The position numbers and the translations under genes were made by a program. Positions 9,294 through 20,248 of a DNA stretch of 64,000 nucleotides are shown in pieces. Position 1 is the first letter of the stretch, and every line of letters starts with the position of its first letter. The notes below the pieces were generated by a model, which ran no database searches, was not told the origin of the DNA, and was given only the letters and a program-made list of their open reading frames with translations. Source of the stretch: Pyropia yezoensis (taxonomy: Eukaryota > Rhodophyta > Bangiophyceae > Bangiales > Bangiaceae); assembly GCA_009829735.1 (NCBI GenBank), contig CM020619.1, positions 33,644,283-33,708,282 of the forward strand. The letters are read 5' to 3'.

Positions 9294-10859
9294 TCACGAC
9301 TCCCCCCCCAGGTTATGGACGTCCCGCTCGTGCCGCCGCCGGTGGGAGGCGTAGCCAAAGGCGCGCCCACACACCCCACACACGTGGGGGCGGTCGCCCT
9401 CGTGGGCGGTGCGGATGTGCATCGCCACCCCCGCCCGCGTGCGGCACCGCTTGCCACACACCCCACACGCGTGCCCCCCGCCCGCCGCGGCGGCGGCGGC
9501 CGCCGCCCCCGCCTTGCCGCCCGCCCCCCCCCCCGCCGCCTCCCGGTCGGGTGCGTGGACCAGCCGCGCGTGCTCCGCCGCGTGCCCCCGGGTGGCAAAC
9601 GCCTTGGCACACCCCCTCACGGGGCATGCGTAGGGGCGGAGGCGCAGGTGGACGGAGCGGAAGTGGAGGGCCAGCTGGCAGCGGTAGAGAAAGGCGGCGG
9701 GACACGCCGTGCACGAGTGGGCGGTCTGCTTGAGGTGCAGCACCCGCACGTGGCGGGCCAGGTTAGCGCGGGTGGACAGCGCCCGCCCGCAGACGGGGCA
9801 GGGGTGGCGGCCGCCGCTGCCGCCGCCGCCACCGCCGCCACCGCCACCGCCGCCGCCACCGGCGGTGGTGCCGGTGGTGGCCAGGGCGGCCGCCGCCACG
9901 GCGGGCGTGGCGCCCGTCGTCAAGAAGGAGAGGGTGGCCGCCGCGGGGGTGGTGTCCCCCCTGCCGGCGGTGACGTCAAGGGTGGTGCTGGCGGGCGACA
10001 GCAGACTCCGAATGTCCATCCGTGCGTCCCGACCAGAGGGGGTTGGCGCGCCGCCGCCGTCGCCGCCGCCGCTGCCGCCAACGGCCGTCGGCTTGCCGGC
10101 CTGCGGCGGCCACCCGCTCCCCGTGACGGATGAGGAGCAGGACGCGCCGCCGCTGGGGCCGTGGCCGTCGCCAGCCTGGGGGTGCCGCCCCAGCGGGGGT
10201 AGCCGCCCCCCGTCTTGGGCCGCCGCCGCGGTGGACCACAACGGCGACATTGCCGCAGCCGACGTCGCCGCCGCCGCCCCAGAGGCGGCTGCGGCGACTG
10301 GCCACCCGGCAAGCTGTCCCTGCGGGCCGCCCGTGGGCCATGCCAACGGGGCGGCGGCGGCCGCCGCCGCGCCGCCGCCAGCCGCCAGCCGCAGCGGCGG
10401 GATGGACGGCCCGCCGGCGGTGGTGGCGCGGCGTGGGGATGGGCCAGCCGCCCCCCCCCCGGCGGCGGTGGCGCCGCCGCTGCCGCCGCCGCCGCCGCCA
10501 CCCAAGCCTGCCATGCCGCCTGCCTGTCGGGGCGGGGAGGCGGGCGGGAAGGGCGGCGACGCCGCCCCCGTGCCGACAATGGACGTTGGCGACGGGAGGG
10601 AGCTTGTCTTGACCGCCGCCCCCCCCGTGTCGGCGGCGGCGGCGGCGGCGCCAAACAGCAGGTGCCGGCTGGCCGCCCCGGACACCGCCCGCCACGGCCA
10701 CAGCGCGCCGGCGGCGCCGAGCGGCACGTGCAGCGGCGGCAGGGAGCCGGCGGGGAGGGCGCTTGGCACGCCCCGGTAGGGCGCCGCCGCCGCCGCGGCG
10801 GTGTCGCTGCCGCCGGGACCGGGCGGTGCGTCCCTGCGGAGGGGGGCAAGGTAGTCCAT
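9294..10859 (-). CDS. five-finger C2H2 zinc-finger protein, probable transcription factor (521 aa)
   Basis: Five C2H2 fingers fill the C-terminal third. Cys/Cys-His/His sets sit at about 354/357-370/375, 383/386-399/404, 412/417-430/435, 465/468-481/486 and 494/497-510/515. Fingers 1-3 are close together; a Gly/Ala linker separates 4 and 5. Linkers are not the TGEKP type, although EGDRP before finger 5 is close. The N-terminal 350 residues are Ala/Gly/Pro-rich and disordered, apart from MDIRSLLSP at about 281-289, which resembles the short N-terminal motifs seen in some C2H2 regulators. ATG at 10859 (MDYLAPLRRD) is preferred over the longer open frame because a TATAAA lies at 11194-11189, which would place the longer frame's start at or before transcription begins. 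C2H2 proteins bind DNA in the nucleus; targets here are unknown. Confidence 0.8.
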   Translation of the reverse strand: MDYLAPLRRDAPPGPGGSDTAAAAAAPYRGVPSALPAGSLPPLHVPLGAAGALWPWRAVSGAASRHLLFGAAAAAADTGGAAVKTSSLPSPTSIVGTGAASPPFPPASPPRQAGGMAGLGGGGGGGSGGATAAGGGAAGPSPRRATTAGGPSIPPLRLAAGGGAAAAAAAPLAWPTGGPQGQLAGWPVAAAASGAAAATSAAAMSPLWSTAAAAQDGGRLPPLGRHPQAGDGHGPSGGASCSSSVTGSGWPPQAGKPTAVGGSGGGDGGGAPTPSGRDARMDIRSLLSPASTTLDVTAGRGDTTPAAATLSFLTTGATPAVAAAALATTGTTAGGGGGGGGGGGGGGSGGRHPCPVCGRALSTRANLARHVRVLHLKQTAHSCTACPAAFLYRCQLALHFRSVHLRLRPYACPVRGCAKAFATRGHAAEHARLVHAPDREAAGGGAGGKAGAAAAAAAAGGGHACGVCGKRCRTRAGVAMHIRTAHEGDRPHVCGVCGRAFGYASHRRRHERDVHNLGGES

Positions 10860-10888
10860 GGGCGCGGGTGGGTCGTGTCCTTGGATGG

Positions 10889-10928
10889 AGAGGACTCTAT
10901 GGTGGGATGGCGAGGACTCTATGGTGGG
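10889..10928. repeat. 18-base direct duplication in the zinc-finger 5' leader
   Basis: gaggactctatggtggga occurs at 10889-10906 and again at 10911-10928. Confidence 0.7.
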
Positions 10929-11188
10929 AGGCGGAGCCGTTGTCGGTGGACGGCGGCGGGGGGGGGAGGGGGGGGGGAATGTGGGGTGGGGGGGGGTGTG
11001 GGGAACACGGGGGGGGGCGGTCGGTGGCGGGGCGGTCGGTGGCGGCGGCGTTGCCGAGGTGGGGGTGGCCGTGGCGTGACGACGGCGGCGGTGCGCGCGG
11101 GGCGAGGAGCGCGAGCCTCGTCTGGCGGGCCCCCGTTGCCGGTCTTGGCAACCGCTGACGTCTCTGCCAGCCGCCAGGGGGCACCCCA

Positions 11189-11194
11189 TTTATA
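11189..11194 (-). promoter_or_regulatory. possible TATA box for the zinc-finger gene
   Basis: On the reverse strand the sequence reads cTATAAATgg, rare in this GC-rich DNA. It lies 330 bp upstream of the ATG at 10859, leaving a plausible 5' leader. Confidence 0.4.
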
Positions 11195-11301
11195 GGCCAG
11201 GCGCACCGGCGGGGGGGGGGGCGGTGACTCACCCGTTGACGCGCGCGCGCGCGCGCCTTCCCCATGGATGCGGTGTGGGTGTGAGCCAGAGGGGACGCGC
11301 T

Positions 11302-11303
<2 letters not shown>

Positions 11304-11340
<37 letters not shown>
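11304..11340 (+). repeat. poly-G run (37 bases)
   Basis: Uninterrupted G run upstream of the zinc-finger gene's TATA-like element. Confidence 0.9.
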
Positions 11341-11341
<1 letters not shown>

Positions 11342-11513
11342 CGCGCCGCGCCGCCGCTGCCCCCATGTCCATCCCATCCCCCCCCCCCCTTCTCACTGGC
11401 CTGTATGCCCATGCGTCCGCCGCGGCGGGAGCGTGGCCACCCCCCCCCCCGCCCCGGGATACATAGCCTCCCTCCCCACCGGCGCGCCGCCCACCGGGCC
11501 ATCCCCACTTTCG

Positions 11514-11522
11514 GTACAGTAC
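11514..11522. promoter_or_regulatory. GTACAGTAC word upstream of the zinc-finger gene
   Basis: A perfect copy, 655 bp upstream of the reverse-strand ATG at 10859. Confidence 0.3.
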
Positions 11523-11983
11523 ACATACCGCCCTCCCTCCCCCCAACGGCGCCTCCCCCCTCTCACCGTCGGCGCCTGCGCGCCGGCCTTCGCCACCCCA
11601 GGCGGTACCAGGCGGTGGCGTCCGCGCGGAGCGGCCGCCCTGGCCCCGCAGCCGCCTCCGCTCGCAACGGGCGCGGCTTCCCCCCCCCCTTCCCCCCCCC
11701 CAGACGGGCCGTTGCGTTTGAAAGAGGGAGGGGGGGGGGGGGGTGCGGTTGCGTCCGCGGCGTGGGGGGCGTGTGCGCTCGTGTGAGGCTGCGCGCCCAA
11801 AAAACAAGGCAGTTCCCCCCCCCCGACCCCCCACTCACCCGCCCGCAGGCAAAGTTTTCCACAGCCCCCCTTGCCCACCCCGCCGCCTTCCCCCCACCGG
11901 GGTAGGTAGGTCGGGGGGGGGGGAGGGGGGAGGTTCCCGTCGCGGTCTGCCCGCTGCAAGGCCAGCTGCCGTCCACCGCCCAG

Positions 11984-12036
<53 letters not shown>
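11984..12036 (+). repeat. poly-C run (53 bases)
   Basis: The longest homopolymer in the window. The exact length in the genome is unlikely to be recorded correctly. Confidence 0.9.
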
Positions 12037-15000
12037 TGCCCCCCGTGCTCCCCGCCCGGAGCGTGGCGATGGGGGTCAGCTGTGGGGCGTATGGGACCAT
12101 TCGTGCGGGGGATGTGGGCGGGAGCGTGGAAGGCTCGGAAGGCTGGCCAAGCCGCCGCCCCGCGCCCCGCCCCCTTCCCCGCCCTTGTCGGCCCATCCCA
12201 CGTGCGGGGGTTCGCGAGCCGCCGGACGGCGGCTGGCGAGCGAGCGCGGCGGGCGGGCCGCCGCCGCCGCCGCCGCCGTCACCGCCCACTCCCCCACCCA
12301 ACAGCCCTCCCTCCTGCAGTGGCCGCCATCACAGAGCTCGTGTCACCCGCCCGGCCGGGGTGGGGGTGGCGACACGCGGCTGTCGTAGGGCTGCTGGTGC
12401 GTTGCTTGCGCGAGTGGGGGGAGGGAGCTCCCAGGGGGGGGGGGGGGGGGTGGGGCGGGGAGTGGAATGGCACCGGCCGCTGCCCGTATCCATCACAGAC
12501 AGCCGTCGCGGCGGGGGTGGCGGTCTGCTTGGACAGAGGGGCCTCAGACAGAGGGGCGTGCGGGTGGGGGGGTGTGTCATGCCCTCGGGCGGGGGGCTGC
12601 GCAGGCGTGGGCGCCCCACCCCGCCCGCCCACGTGGGGAGCTCGGGCTGGACAGTGGGGAGAGAGGGAGCGGGGGCGGAGCGAGGGGGAGGACGACGGCC
12701 GGGCCGCCTCCCGCCTCCGTGTCACCAGCCTTGCGCTTGGTGAAGCTGCCCTTACCACTGCAGGGTGGCGGCGTCAGTGGGGCCGAGGCGGCCGCGCCCC
12801 CATCCAGTTTGCATGGAAAAGGTGTGGGCAACAGGGAAAAAGAGAAGAAAAAAAAAAGGACCAGCGTGGACGGACTGGTGTGCTGGGGGGGAGCCGCCTC
12901 AGCCACACAGCCGGGCTCGCAGCTGCTGGGCCGCGCCCCAGTGGCCAGTGTCCCGAAACAGTGTCCCCCATGGGGCCGCTCTGCGCTGGATACGTCAGTG
13001 CGCCCTGTGGGCGCGCAAGGCGCTGCTGGTGCCAGAAGGACCAGACGCCCCCTCCTGATGCAGCAGTTGCCCCCGGACGGGGCCCCCGCCCCCCCCCCAT
13101 TCCGCCGCCCGCCGCGTCGTGTCGCGCGAGGTACATACTCGGGCCGGAAAGGGACCTCACGGACGCGCCCGCCCACCAGCGTCTTCCCCCGCGCACGGTT
13201 GCTTGCAACAGGGTCTCTGTGCGAGGGAGGGGGCGGCGGAGCGGCGCCGGCGGGGGCCACTCGCGGCCTCTGTCTGTGTGTGTGCGCGCGCCGGGCATCC
13301 CCACCCCGGGCGGGGCGGTGCGGGTGCCGGCCCGCCCGCCGTCGGTGGGCCGCACGACGCCCGCTCACCTTCGGGCGGGCGCTGCTTCGACAGCCCCCGC
13401 ATGGAATCTCTGTCGTGGACGGGCTCGCATCTGCGGCGAATGGCCGTCGCTGGCCCCGTTTTCGGAGGGGGCCTTGTGCTACGGCGGCTGTACCATCCCG
13501 CTGGCCCCCATCCGTCTCTCGCACAGTCCCCCCCAGTCGCGCGCGTATGTACTACCTGCCCCCATCTCTTCTGTCCAGAACGATCGCAAACGGCCGCGAG
13601 CGCAAAAAGCCGATGCGCCGGTCGGCACATCTTCCCTCTCCACGAGCAACCCGGCTTGTGGTGGCGCAGGCTGTCCGATGAGGGTGCTGACACTGGCGGC
13701 GACGAGCTGACGGTCCAACAGCAAGGCAGTGGCCAAAGCCGTCGGCCCAGGTCCACGGTCTGTGGCGGCGGAGGCCATCTCCGCGCGGCCGCTCATGATC
13801 CCATTTGCATTGAATGGCCGACAAGGACGGCCCGGAAGGTCTGATTGAGAGGGAGGGGCGGCTGAGGCATTGCGGAGAATGGGAGATGCGCATCCATCAA
13901 GATGGACGGGAACTTTGATCACGTCGTGGAGGCGCGGCCGTCTGCGTCCGCTGCGCCATTCGCGAGGTCCGCTCCCGATGCTTGCAAAGATTGTTGAGCA
14001 GCCGCCACGGGGCGACTGGGGAGGGGACTCTTGGTGCTTCTGTCGGCTGATTCATGCCCTCCTTGAGCGGTCAAACTCACGGCGCCGCCACCGTCTGAGC
14101 CCTCTCCCCGCTGTGAAATCCCGCCCACTCCCACACAGATGCACCGTTGGGCGAGAGACGCCTCACTGGACGTCCAAATCCAGTTACGTATGTGCTCCTC
14201 AGCCAGCGACGCTGGCCGTGGCCCTCTCTTGCGCTTGGGCCCCGCCTCCTCACTCCCCCACGCGGCCAGCAGCCGCAGAGCCCTGCGTGTCTGGCGTGGC
14301 CAGACAGGATGGTTAGCAAGAGCTCGCGCCAGCCGCCTGTCGAACCGGCCCCCCGTGACCGCAGACGGCCCGGGCACGGAGAAGGGCAACGGAGCGTCCT
14401 GCCTTCACAGATTTCTCTCCGTGGCTCTGCCCGCACAGATTTCTCTGGTGCTCGCATTTTCTTTTTTGTCGCGCAAGCGCCTCACGGGGCGGTCTGCGGG
14501 CATGCCAGGGGTCCAGTGCATGGCGCGAGAGACTGGCGAGAGACACGGAGGAGGGGAGCGCGCGGCCCCGCGGTGCCTCGCAGCGGATCGGCCCCAGCAT
14601 GAGAGAGAGAGGCTGGGCATTGGCCCGTCGGATCCGCCGCCCCATCCGTGCACTTGGGCTTGCCCTCTATTGGCTGAGCACGGGGCCCGTTGCGTCATCG
14701 GCAGGTTGCAGTGGAGGTCAGGTCATGTTTCTGACTGTACCCAAATCCCGATGCTCGTACGTGTCCTGGAGCAACTAATGATTGCACAAAGGATGCGATC
14801 AATGGAAGCCCCCCTCCCGTCTTCAGACTGGCAGCGAAGCCCTAACAGGGATTTCTCAACCATCACTGATGAACCGTGCGACAATTGCCGTCGCGTACGG
14901 GAAGCCATGACCACCAATGTAAATCTAACAGATATGGTGGAATTGAAGTAGACCGGGACCGCACACAGCCCGCACTTGCAATTCTCCCCAGCAAGTACGT

Positions 15001-15142
15001 GCATCCACACACAATGGCCGTTTCGCGCCACAGCGCCGTGCTCGTCCCGCGGTGCTGCGGCTGCCCCTCTACGCTTGGCATCCAATAGACGGGAGGATCC
15101 GGCTACGACGCACCTCCCTCTCCGCCATCTCCGCGGCCGACC

Positions 15143-17611
15143 ATGGCCATCGAGGTGGCCACCGCCTCCGCTGCCACCCGCCTGGCCACCCTTCTCCGTG
15201 CCGTCCCCGTCCACGACACCCGCATTGCCGGTGAGGTCATCAAGGCCGAGCCCCCCCCCGCGCCCCTGCCAGATGGCGGCAGCGACAGCGGCAGCGGCGC
15301 TGGGGCCGGCGGCAGTGGCGGCGGCGGCGTGGCGGCGGCTGCCGCCGCGCCGGCACGGCGGGTAAAGAGGGAGCCCCCCGGGGCGCCCCCCCCCCCCCTC
15401 TCCGTCTGGCTCCGCGGTCTCCGGGACGCCCTGGCCGCGGCGCCCGCCGCGACGTTTGCGCCCACCCTCGACGCGGTCGTGGCGGCGGTGGCGGCGGCCG
15501 GCTGGGCCCCCGCCGCGGTTGCGCTCTACACCTCCCCGACGCCCCCGCCGGTGGGGCCCGCCGACGTGGCGCTGCTGCTGTGCCTGCCCGCCGCGGACGC
15601 GGCGGCGTGGGGTGACCCCGCCCCGCCGCCGCCAGCCGCTGCACGGGCGGGTGGCGCCGCCGCCGCTGGCGACACCCCCGCCGACCGCGGTGGGGACAGC
15701 GACGCGGACGGCGGCATCGCGGCAGACGGCGACAGCGGCCGCGGCGTTGGGGGCGCCCGCACCGTCGCTGCGGCCGTTGCGGCGGTGCTGGTGGCGGCGC
15801 TGGCCGGGCGGGACGGCGCCCCGCCGCTGGGCGCCGCCTACGTGGGCGCCCGCGTCGACCGCCTGCGGCTGCTGCCCGCGGCGGTGGGCTTGCCCGGCGT
15901 GGCGCCGCGCGTCGTTGACGCTGCGCGGGTGCTGGTGGGGGACCTCCTCCGAAGAGGCTGCCGCCGCCGCCCCGCCCCCGCGGCGGCCGCCGCCTCTGCG
16001 TCCTATGACCGGCGGCTGCTGGCCGACGCGGGGGTGGAGCTGTGGGCGGCCCTGTACGCGCGCCTGCCCCGCTGCCGGCCGGCGTTGCTGGGGGACATGG
16101 CCGCCGTGGCGGCCGCGGGGGGGGGGGGGGGGGGGTGGCGACGCGGCCGCCGCGGCCGCCGCCGCGGCGGTGGCCCGGCTGGCCGCCACCCCCGACCTTG
16201 CCGCCGCCCCATCGGCGGCGGCGGCGGCGGCGACGGCGGCGGCGGCGGCAGCGGGGCTATTCGCACCAGGGACGGCAGCGGCAACGACAGGGACCGCGTC
16301 GGCGGCGACGACGGCAACGACCTCATGGGGGGGGATGAGTGGGCGTACCGGCGGCAGCGCCCCCGCCATAGGGGGCGTCGCCGCCGCGGCGTACCGGTGT
16401 GGGGACTGCCTCGCCGCCGACTGGGACGCGGACGCGGTGGTGGAGGTGCCGCCGGCCGGCGGCCCCCCCCCCACCGCCGTCAGCGAGCACGGCGGCGGCG
16501 GCGGCGGGGCGGCGGCGGCGGCGGCGGCGGCAGCGTGGCCCCACCCGTGGGGCCCCGCCGCGTGCGCCGCGTGCGGCCGCGTGCCGGCGCACGCGGCGGT
16601 GGCCCACCCCGCGGCGGGGCGGGCGGTGGTCACCGCGGCGGTCCCCGCGCTGGCCGCCGCGCTGCGCCGGGGGGGGCGGGGGGGGGGGCTGCCCGCCCTC
16701 GCCGCGGGCCTGGCCGCCCTGCCCCCCCCCGACCCGGGGGGGGGGGGGGGGGGGGCGGCGCCTTGCCCGTAGCGGTCGCCGCAGAGGTGGCGGGCCTGGC
16801 CGCCGTCGCCGCCGCCGCCGCCGACGCGGGGGGTGGGGGAGGGGGGGAGGGGGAGGACGCGGCTGCGGCCGCCGCCTGGTGGGGGGGGGGAGGGGAGCCG
16901 CCGCCGCCCCCGCCGCCGCGGGTCTACTGGGACGCCCCGCCCATTCGGGTGGGGGTGGCCGGCAGGCCGCCGCGGCCGGCACCGCCTCTGGGGGGGGTCC
17001 CCCCTACCCCGTCGTCGCCGCCGCCGCCGCCCGTGAGGGCGGTGCCCTCCCCCCCCGCTCCCCGCCTGGCCGCCGCCTTCCAGCGCACCGCCGCCGGCGG
17101 CTGGGCGCTGCGGCCCGCCATTGTGGCGGCACTGGTCGCCCGCCCCGCCGCCTCCCCTCCCCCCCCCCCTGCGGCTGTCCCCTCTGCCGCCGCCGCTACC
17201 GCCGCCGTCGTCTGTGGAGCCGCCGTTGCCGGCTCGCCGCCGGGCGACGACCCGCGGGACCGGGACGCCGCCACCGCCACCACCACCACCACCGCCGCCG
17301 CTGCCGCCACCGCTGCGGCTGCCGCCGCGTCCTCAGTCGCAGACGCGGCTGCGGCCGACGCGGTGGCGCCCCCCGCCGTCGCCACCGCCGCGCTGCGGGT
17401 GTACGTTGCCGAGCGGCGGCTTGCCGCCGCGCTGGGTGGGTGCCTACCAGGGGAGGAGGGGTGGGCGCCCGCCCTCCGGCGCCCCGCCGCGGCTGTGGTG
17501 GTGGCGCTGGCACTCGCGGCGGCCGCCGCGTGGCCGGCGGCGGCCAGTGACCGCGACCTGTCAATGACGGCGGCGGGGGGTGGTGGTGGCAGCGGCGGCG
17601 GCGGTGGTGGG

Positions 17612-17655
<44 letters not shown>

Positions 17656-18958
17656 TGTCGGTGGGCGCCCACCCTCCCCACTCGCGGCGCTCCCCGCGCC
17701 CATCCCCGTGGCCGCGGCGGTGGGTGCGGTGGGCGCGCTCGTAGGCGCGGCGCCCCGGCTGGCCGAGCCCGCCGAGCGGCTGCTCGCCACCCGGCTGCTG
17801 CTGACGGTGGCCGCCGCCCTGGGCGCCGCCGCCCCCCCGGCTGGGCAGGGGGCGGCGGACGCCACCACCCGCGCCGCGGCCGCCGCCGTGGCCGTGCGGG
17901 TGCTGGGCGTGGCCGCCGCGGCGCCCGCCGCTGCGTCAGACACCGCAGCCGTCGCCGCCGCCGGTCATGCCACCCCCTCCCCCGTGCCCCTGGCCGAGGC
18001 ATTGCACGTTGGCGGGGACGACGACGACGGCGGCGGCGGCGGCGAAGGCGGCGGCGGCGGCGAAGGCGGCGGCGGCGACAAGGACGTTGACGACGACGAC
18101 GAGGACGACCCGGTAGACCGCGCGTCGCGGGTCCTCGTCGCGGTCGCCGTCGCGGCGGCCGACCGCCGCGCCCTGCTCGCCGCCGCGGCGGCGGTGGTGG
18201 CCGCCGCGGGGGGGGGCGCCGCCGCGGCCGTGGCGCCCGCCGACTGGGCGGCGGCAGCGGCTGCGGTGGAGGCTTCGGCGGCGGCGGCCGGTGCGGCGGG
18301 CGGCGGCGCCGACGCCGACGCCGCGGCTGTGCCGCCGGCGGTGGCGGCGGTGGCTGACTGGCCGGCGGTGGCCGCCCCCCTCCGCGTCCTCACGGCCGAG
18401 GCCCGGGCGGCAGCGGCGGCCCCCCCACGGCGGCTGCCGGGGGCCACCCCCGCGGCGTTGCCCGCGCTGACCGTCTGCTGTCTGCGGGTGGCGGCGGGGG
18501 TGGTGGACGCTGCGCCCGGCCGCGGCCGCGGCCGCGGCAACGCGGCGATTGCCGCCACGCTGGCGGGGGTGGTGCTGGGGTGCCCCCCGCCTCCGCCGCC
18601 GACGACGGCGACGGCGGCGGCGGCGGCCGCCGCGGGGGGGGCGGCGGCGGCGGTCCGCCCCTGGGGCACCGCCGCCACCACCCGCGGGCTGCTGCGGCTG
18701 CTCGTCGACCGGCAGCCGCCGCTGGCGGCGGTGGCGCTCGCGGCGTCGCTCCTGGGCGGGGGGGAGGGGGGGCGCCTGGCGGGCAGCGCCGCCGACCACG
18801 CGCTGGTGGGGGCGGCCGTGTTTCGGGACCGCCTGGCGGGGGTGGGTGGGGGGGGGTGCGGGGGGGTGGTGGTGCCCCCCCCGCGGCAACGCCTGGCGGT
18901 GCCGCCGCCGGCGGCGGGTGGCAGCAGTGGCGCCGCGGGGACCCCCTCGCTCCCCTGT

Positions 18959-18994
<36 letters not shown>

Positions 18995-20028
18995 TGTCGT
19001 TGTCGCGGCTGTCCCCCGCGGCAGGCGCGTGGGGCGTCTCCCCGCTCCTCACCGCCACCATTGCGGCGGCGGTTGGTGGGGTGGGCGCGGGCGTTGGCCG
19101 CCCCGCCGCCGCCGCCGCCGCCGCCGCGGGGGGGGGTGGCACCCCCGCCGCCGCCGCGGCGGGGGTGGGCGTGCGGCTGCTGCGGCTGGGCCGCCGCCTG
19201 GCCACGGCCGCCACACCTACTACCACCACCGCCGTCGCCCGCGCCGGCGCCGGCGCCGCCACCGCCGCCACCACCGCCGATACGACCGGTGGCGGCGCCA
19301 CCACGCGGGCGACGGTGGGGCGGCGACCCGCCGACACGGTCGCCGTCCCCCCCCCCACCCCCACCCTCCGGGCGGTGGCGGCGGTGGTTGGGGCGGCGGC
19401 GGGGTGGGGCCTGTCGGCGGGCCTCGCGGCGGGGCGGCTGCCCGCCGGCGGGGGGCTGTCACCACACCGGGTGGCGGCGGCGGAGCGCGGGGTGGTGGCC
19501 GCCGCCCAGGCGCTCGTTGCGGCGGCGGCGGCCGCGGCGGCGGCGGCGGCCGACGGCGGCAGCCACGACCGGGCCGACGCGGTGGCGGCGCTTGTCGCGG
19601 CCGTTGACTCGGCGGTCGCGGCGGGCCTCGGCGGCAGTGGCCATGGCGTCGTCGGTGGCGGCGGCGGCGGCGGTGGTGGCGGCGGTGTCGATGGCGGCGG
19701 CGGCGGTGGGCGGCGGCGGCGGCTGCCCGCGACGCCGCCGCCCCCCCGCCCCGCCCCACGCCCCCCGCCGTCCGAGCCGTGGGAAGATGAGGACGGGGGC
19801 GTTGCGCGGTCGGCGGCGCGCGCCGCCGCCCGTGCCGCGCGGCGGCGCGCCGCCTCCCGCGCGGCGTTGGTGGACCAGTGGCTGGGGGAGGGGGAGGCGG
19901 ACGACCTGGACGACCTGGACGGCTTTGTGGTGCCCCTCGAGGGCGCCGAGGCCGCCGCCCCGCGAGAACGCCCGTGGCCGGGGCGGCGGAAGCGGCGGCG
20001 GGTGCTGGCGTTGGAAGGGGACGGGTAG
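15143..20028 (+). CDS. very large Ala/Gly-rich probable nuclear protein, frame switching at G-runs (about 1,630 codons)
   Basis: ATG at 15143 has a strong context (accATGg) and opens MAIEVATASAATRLATLLRA. Two psi-K-x-E-P-P motifs follow (IKAEPP, VKREPP), matching SUMO-attachment consensus. Coding character (Ala/Val/Leu/Asp-rich, helical, not Arg-rich) runs in one frame to a G19 run at 16117-16135. It then moves to another frame, containing CGDCLAADWD and CAACGRVPAH (a possible Cys-based metal site), until a G20 run at 16736-16755, where the first frame resumes. A further change between about 18840 and 18960 leads to the last frame. This ends WEDEDGG, an Arg/Ala helix, EGEADDLDDLDGFVVPLEG, a basic RRKRRR (possible nuclear signal) and a stop at 20026-20028. 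An acidic block lies near 18060-18115. The family is not recognised. It is either one gene with homopolymer length errors, or a pseudogene. It faces eS17 across 220 bp. Confidence 0.55.
16117..16135 (+). repeat. G19 run where the coding frame changes
   Basis: Upstream the Ala-rich frame starts at 15143; immediately downstream that frame becomes Arg-rich and a neighbouring frame becomes Ala-rich. Confidence 0.7.
16736..16755 (+). repeat. G20 run where the coding frame changes back
   Basis: The interim frame ends shortly after this run and the original frame again becomes Ala/Val-rich (AEVAGLAAVAAAAADAG). Confidence 0.7.
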
Positions 20029-20248
20029 GAGGCAGACGTGGAGGAGGGGTAGAGGCTGCGGGGGTGGCGGGGGTGGCGGGGTAAGGGAGACGGCGCGGGT
20101 TTGCAAGATAATGGGTTGTTTTTCTTTTCCTGTTGTGTGCAGGTCGTGCGGCCGAGCGGCCAAGTGGGAGCGAGGAGAGGAGGGGAAAACAAATGCGTGG
20201 GGCGCACCGACGCCGAGCTACCAGTTGGGCACGGCGCAGGCTTCCCCC

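Larger units (their letters stand above)
10860..15142. other. 4.3 kb intergenic region, homopolymer-rich, no gene supported
   Basis: The left part holds the divergent-side promoter of the zinc-finger gene. The middle (11.2-12.5 kb) holds a G37 run, a C53 run and many shorter ones. Long open frames here, for example 11743-13710 forward and 11393-12301 reverse, are Arg/Pro/Gly-rich consequences of base composition. From 13.5 kb the DNA becomes less extreme. A forward frame at 14139-14951 has ordinary residues near its end (EAPLPSSDWQRSPNRDFS) but no family match. A GTACGT at 14995 followed by an ACAG near 15030 could mark a leader intron of the gene at 15143. Confidence 0.45.

Noticed and set aside
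11743-13710. 655-codon forward open frame over the poly-C region
   Set aside because: Reads through homopolymers as Pro/Gly/Arg strings with no recognisable segment; expected at this GC content.
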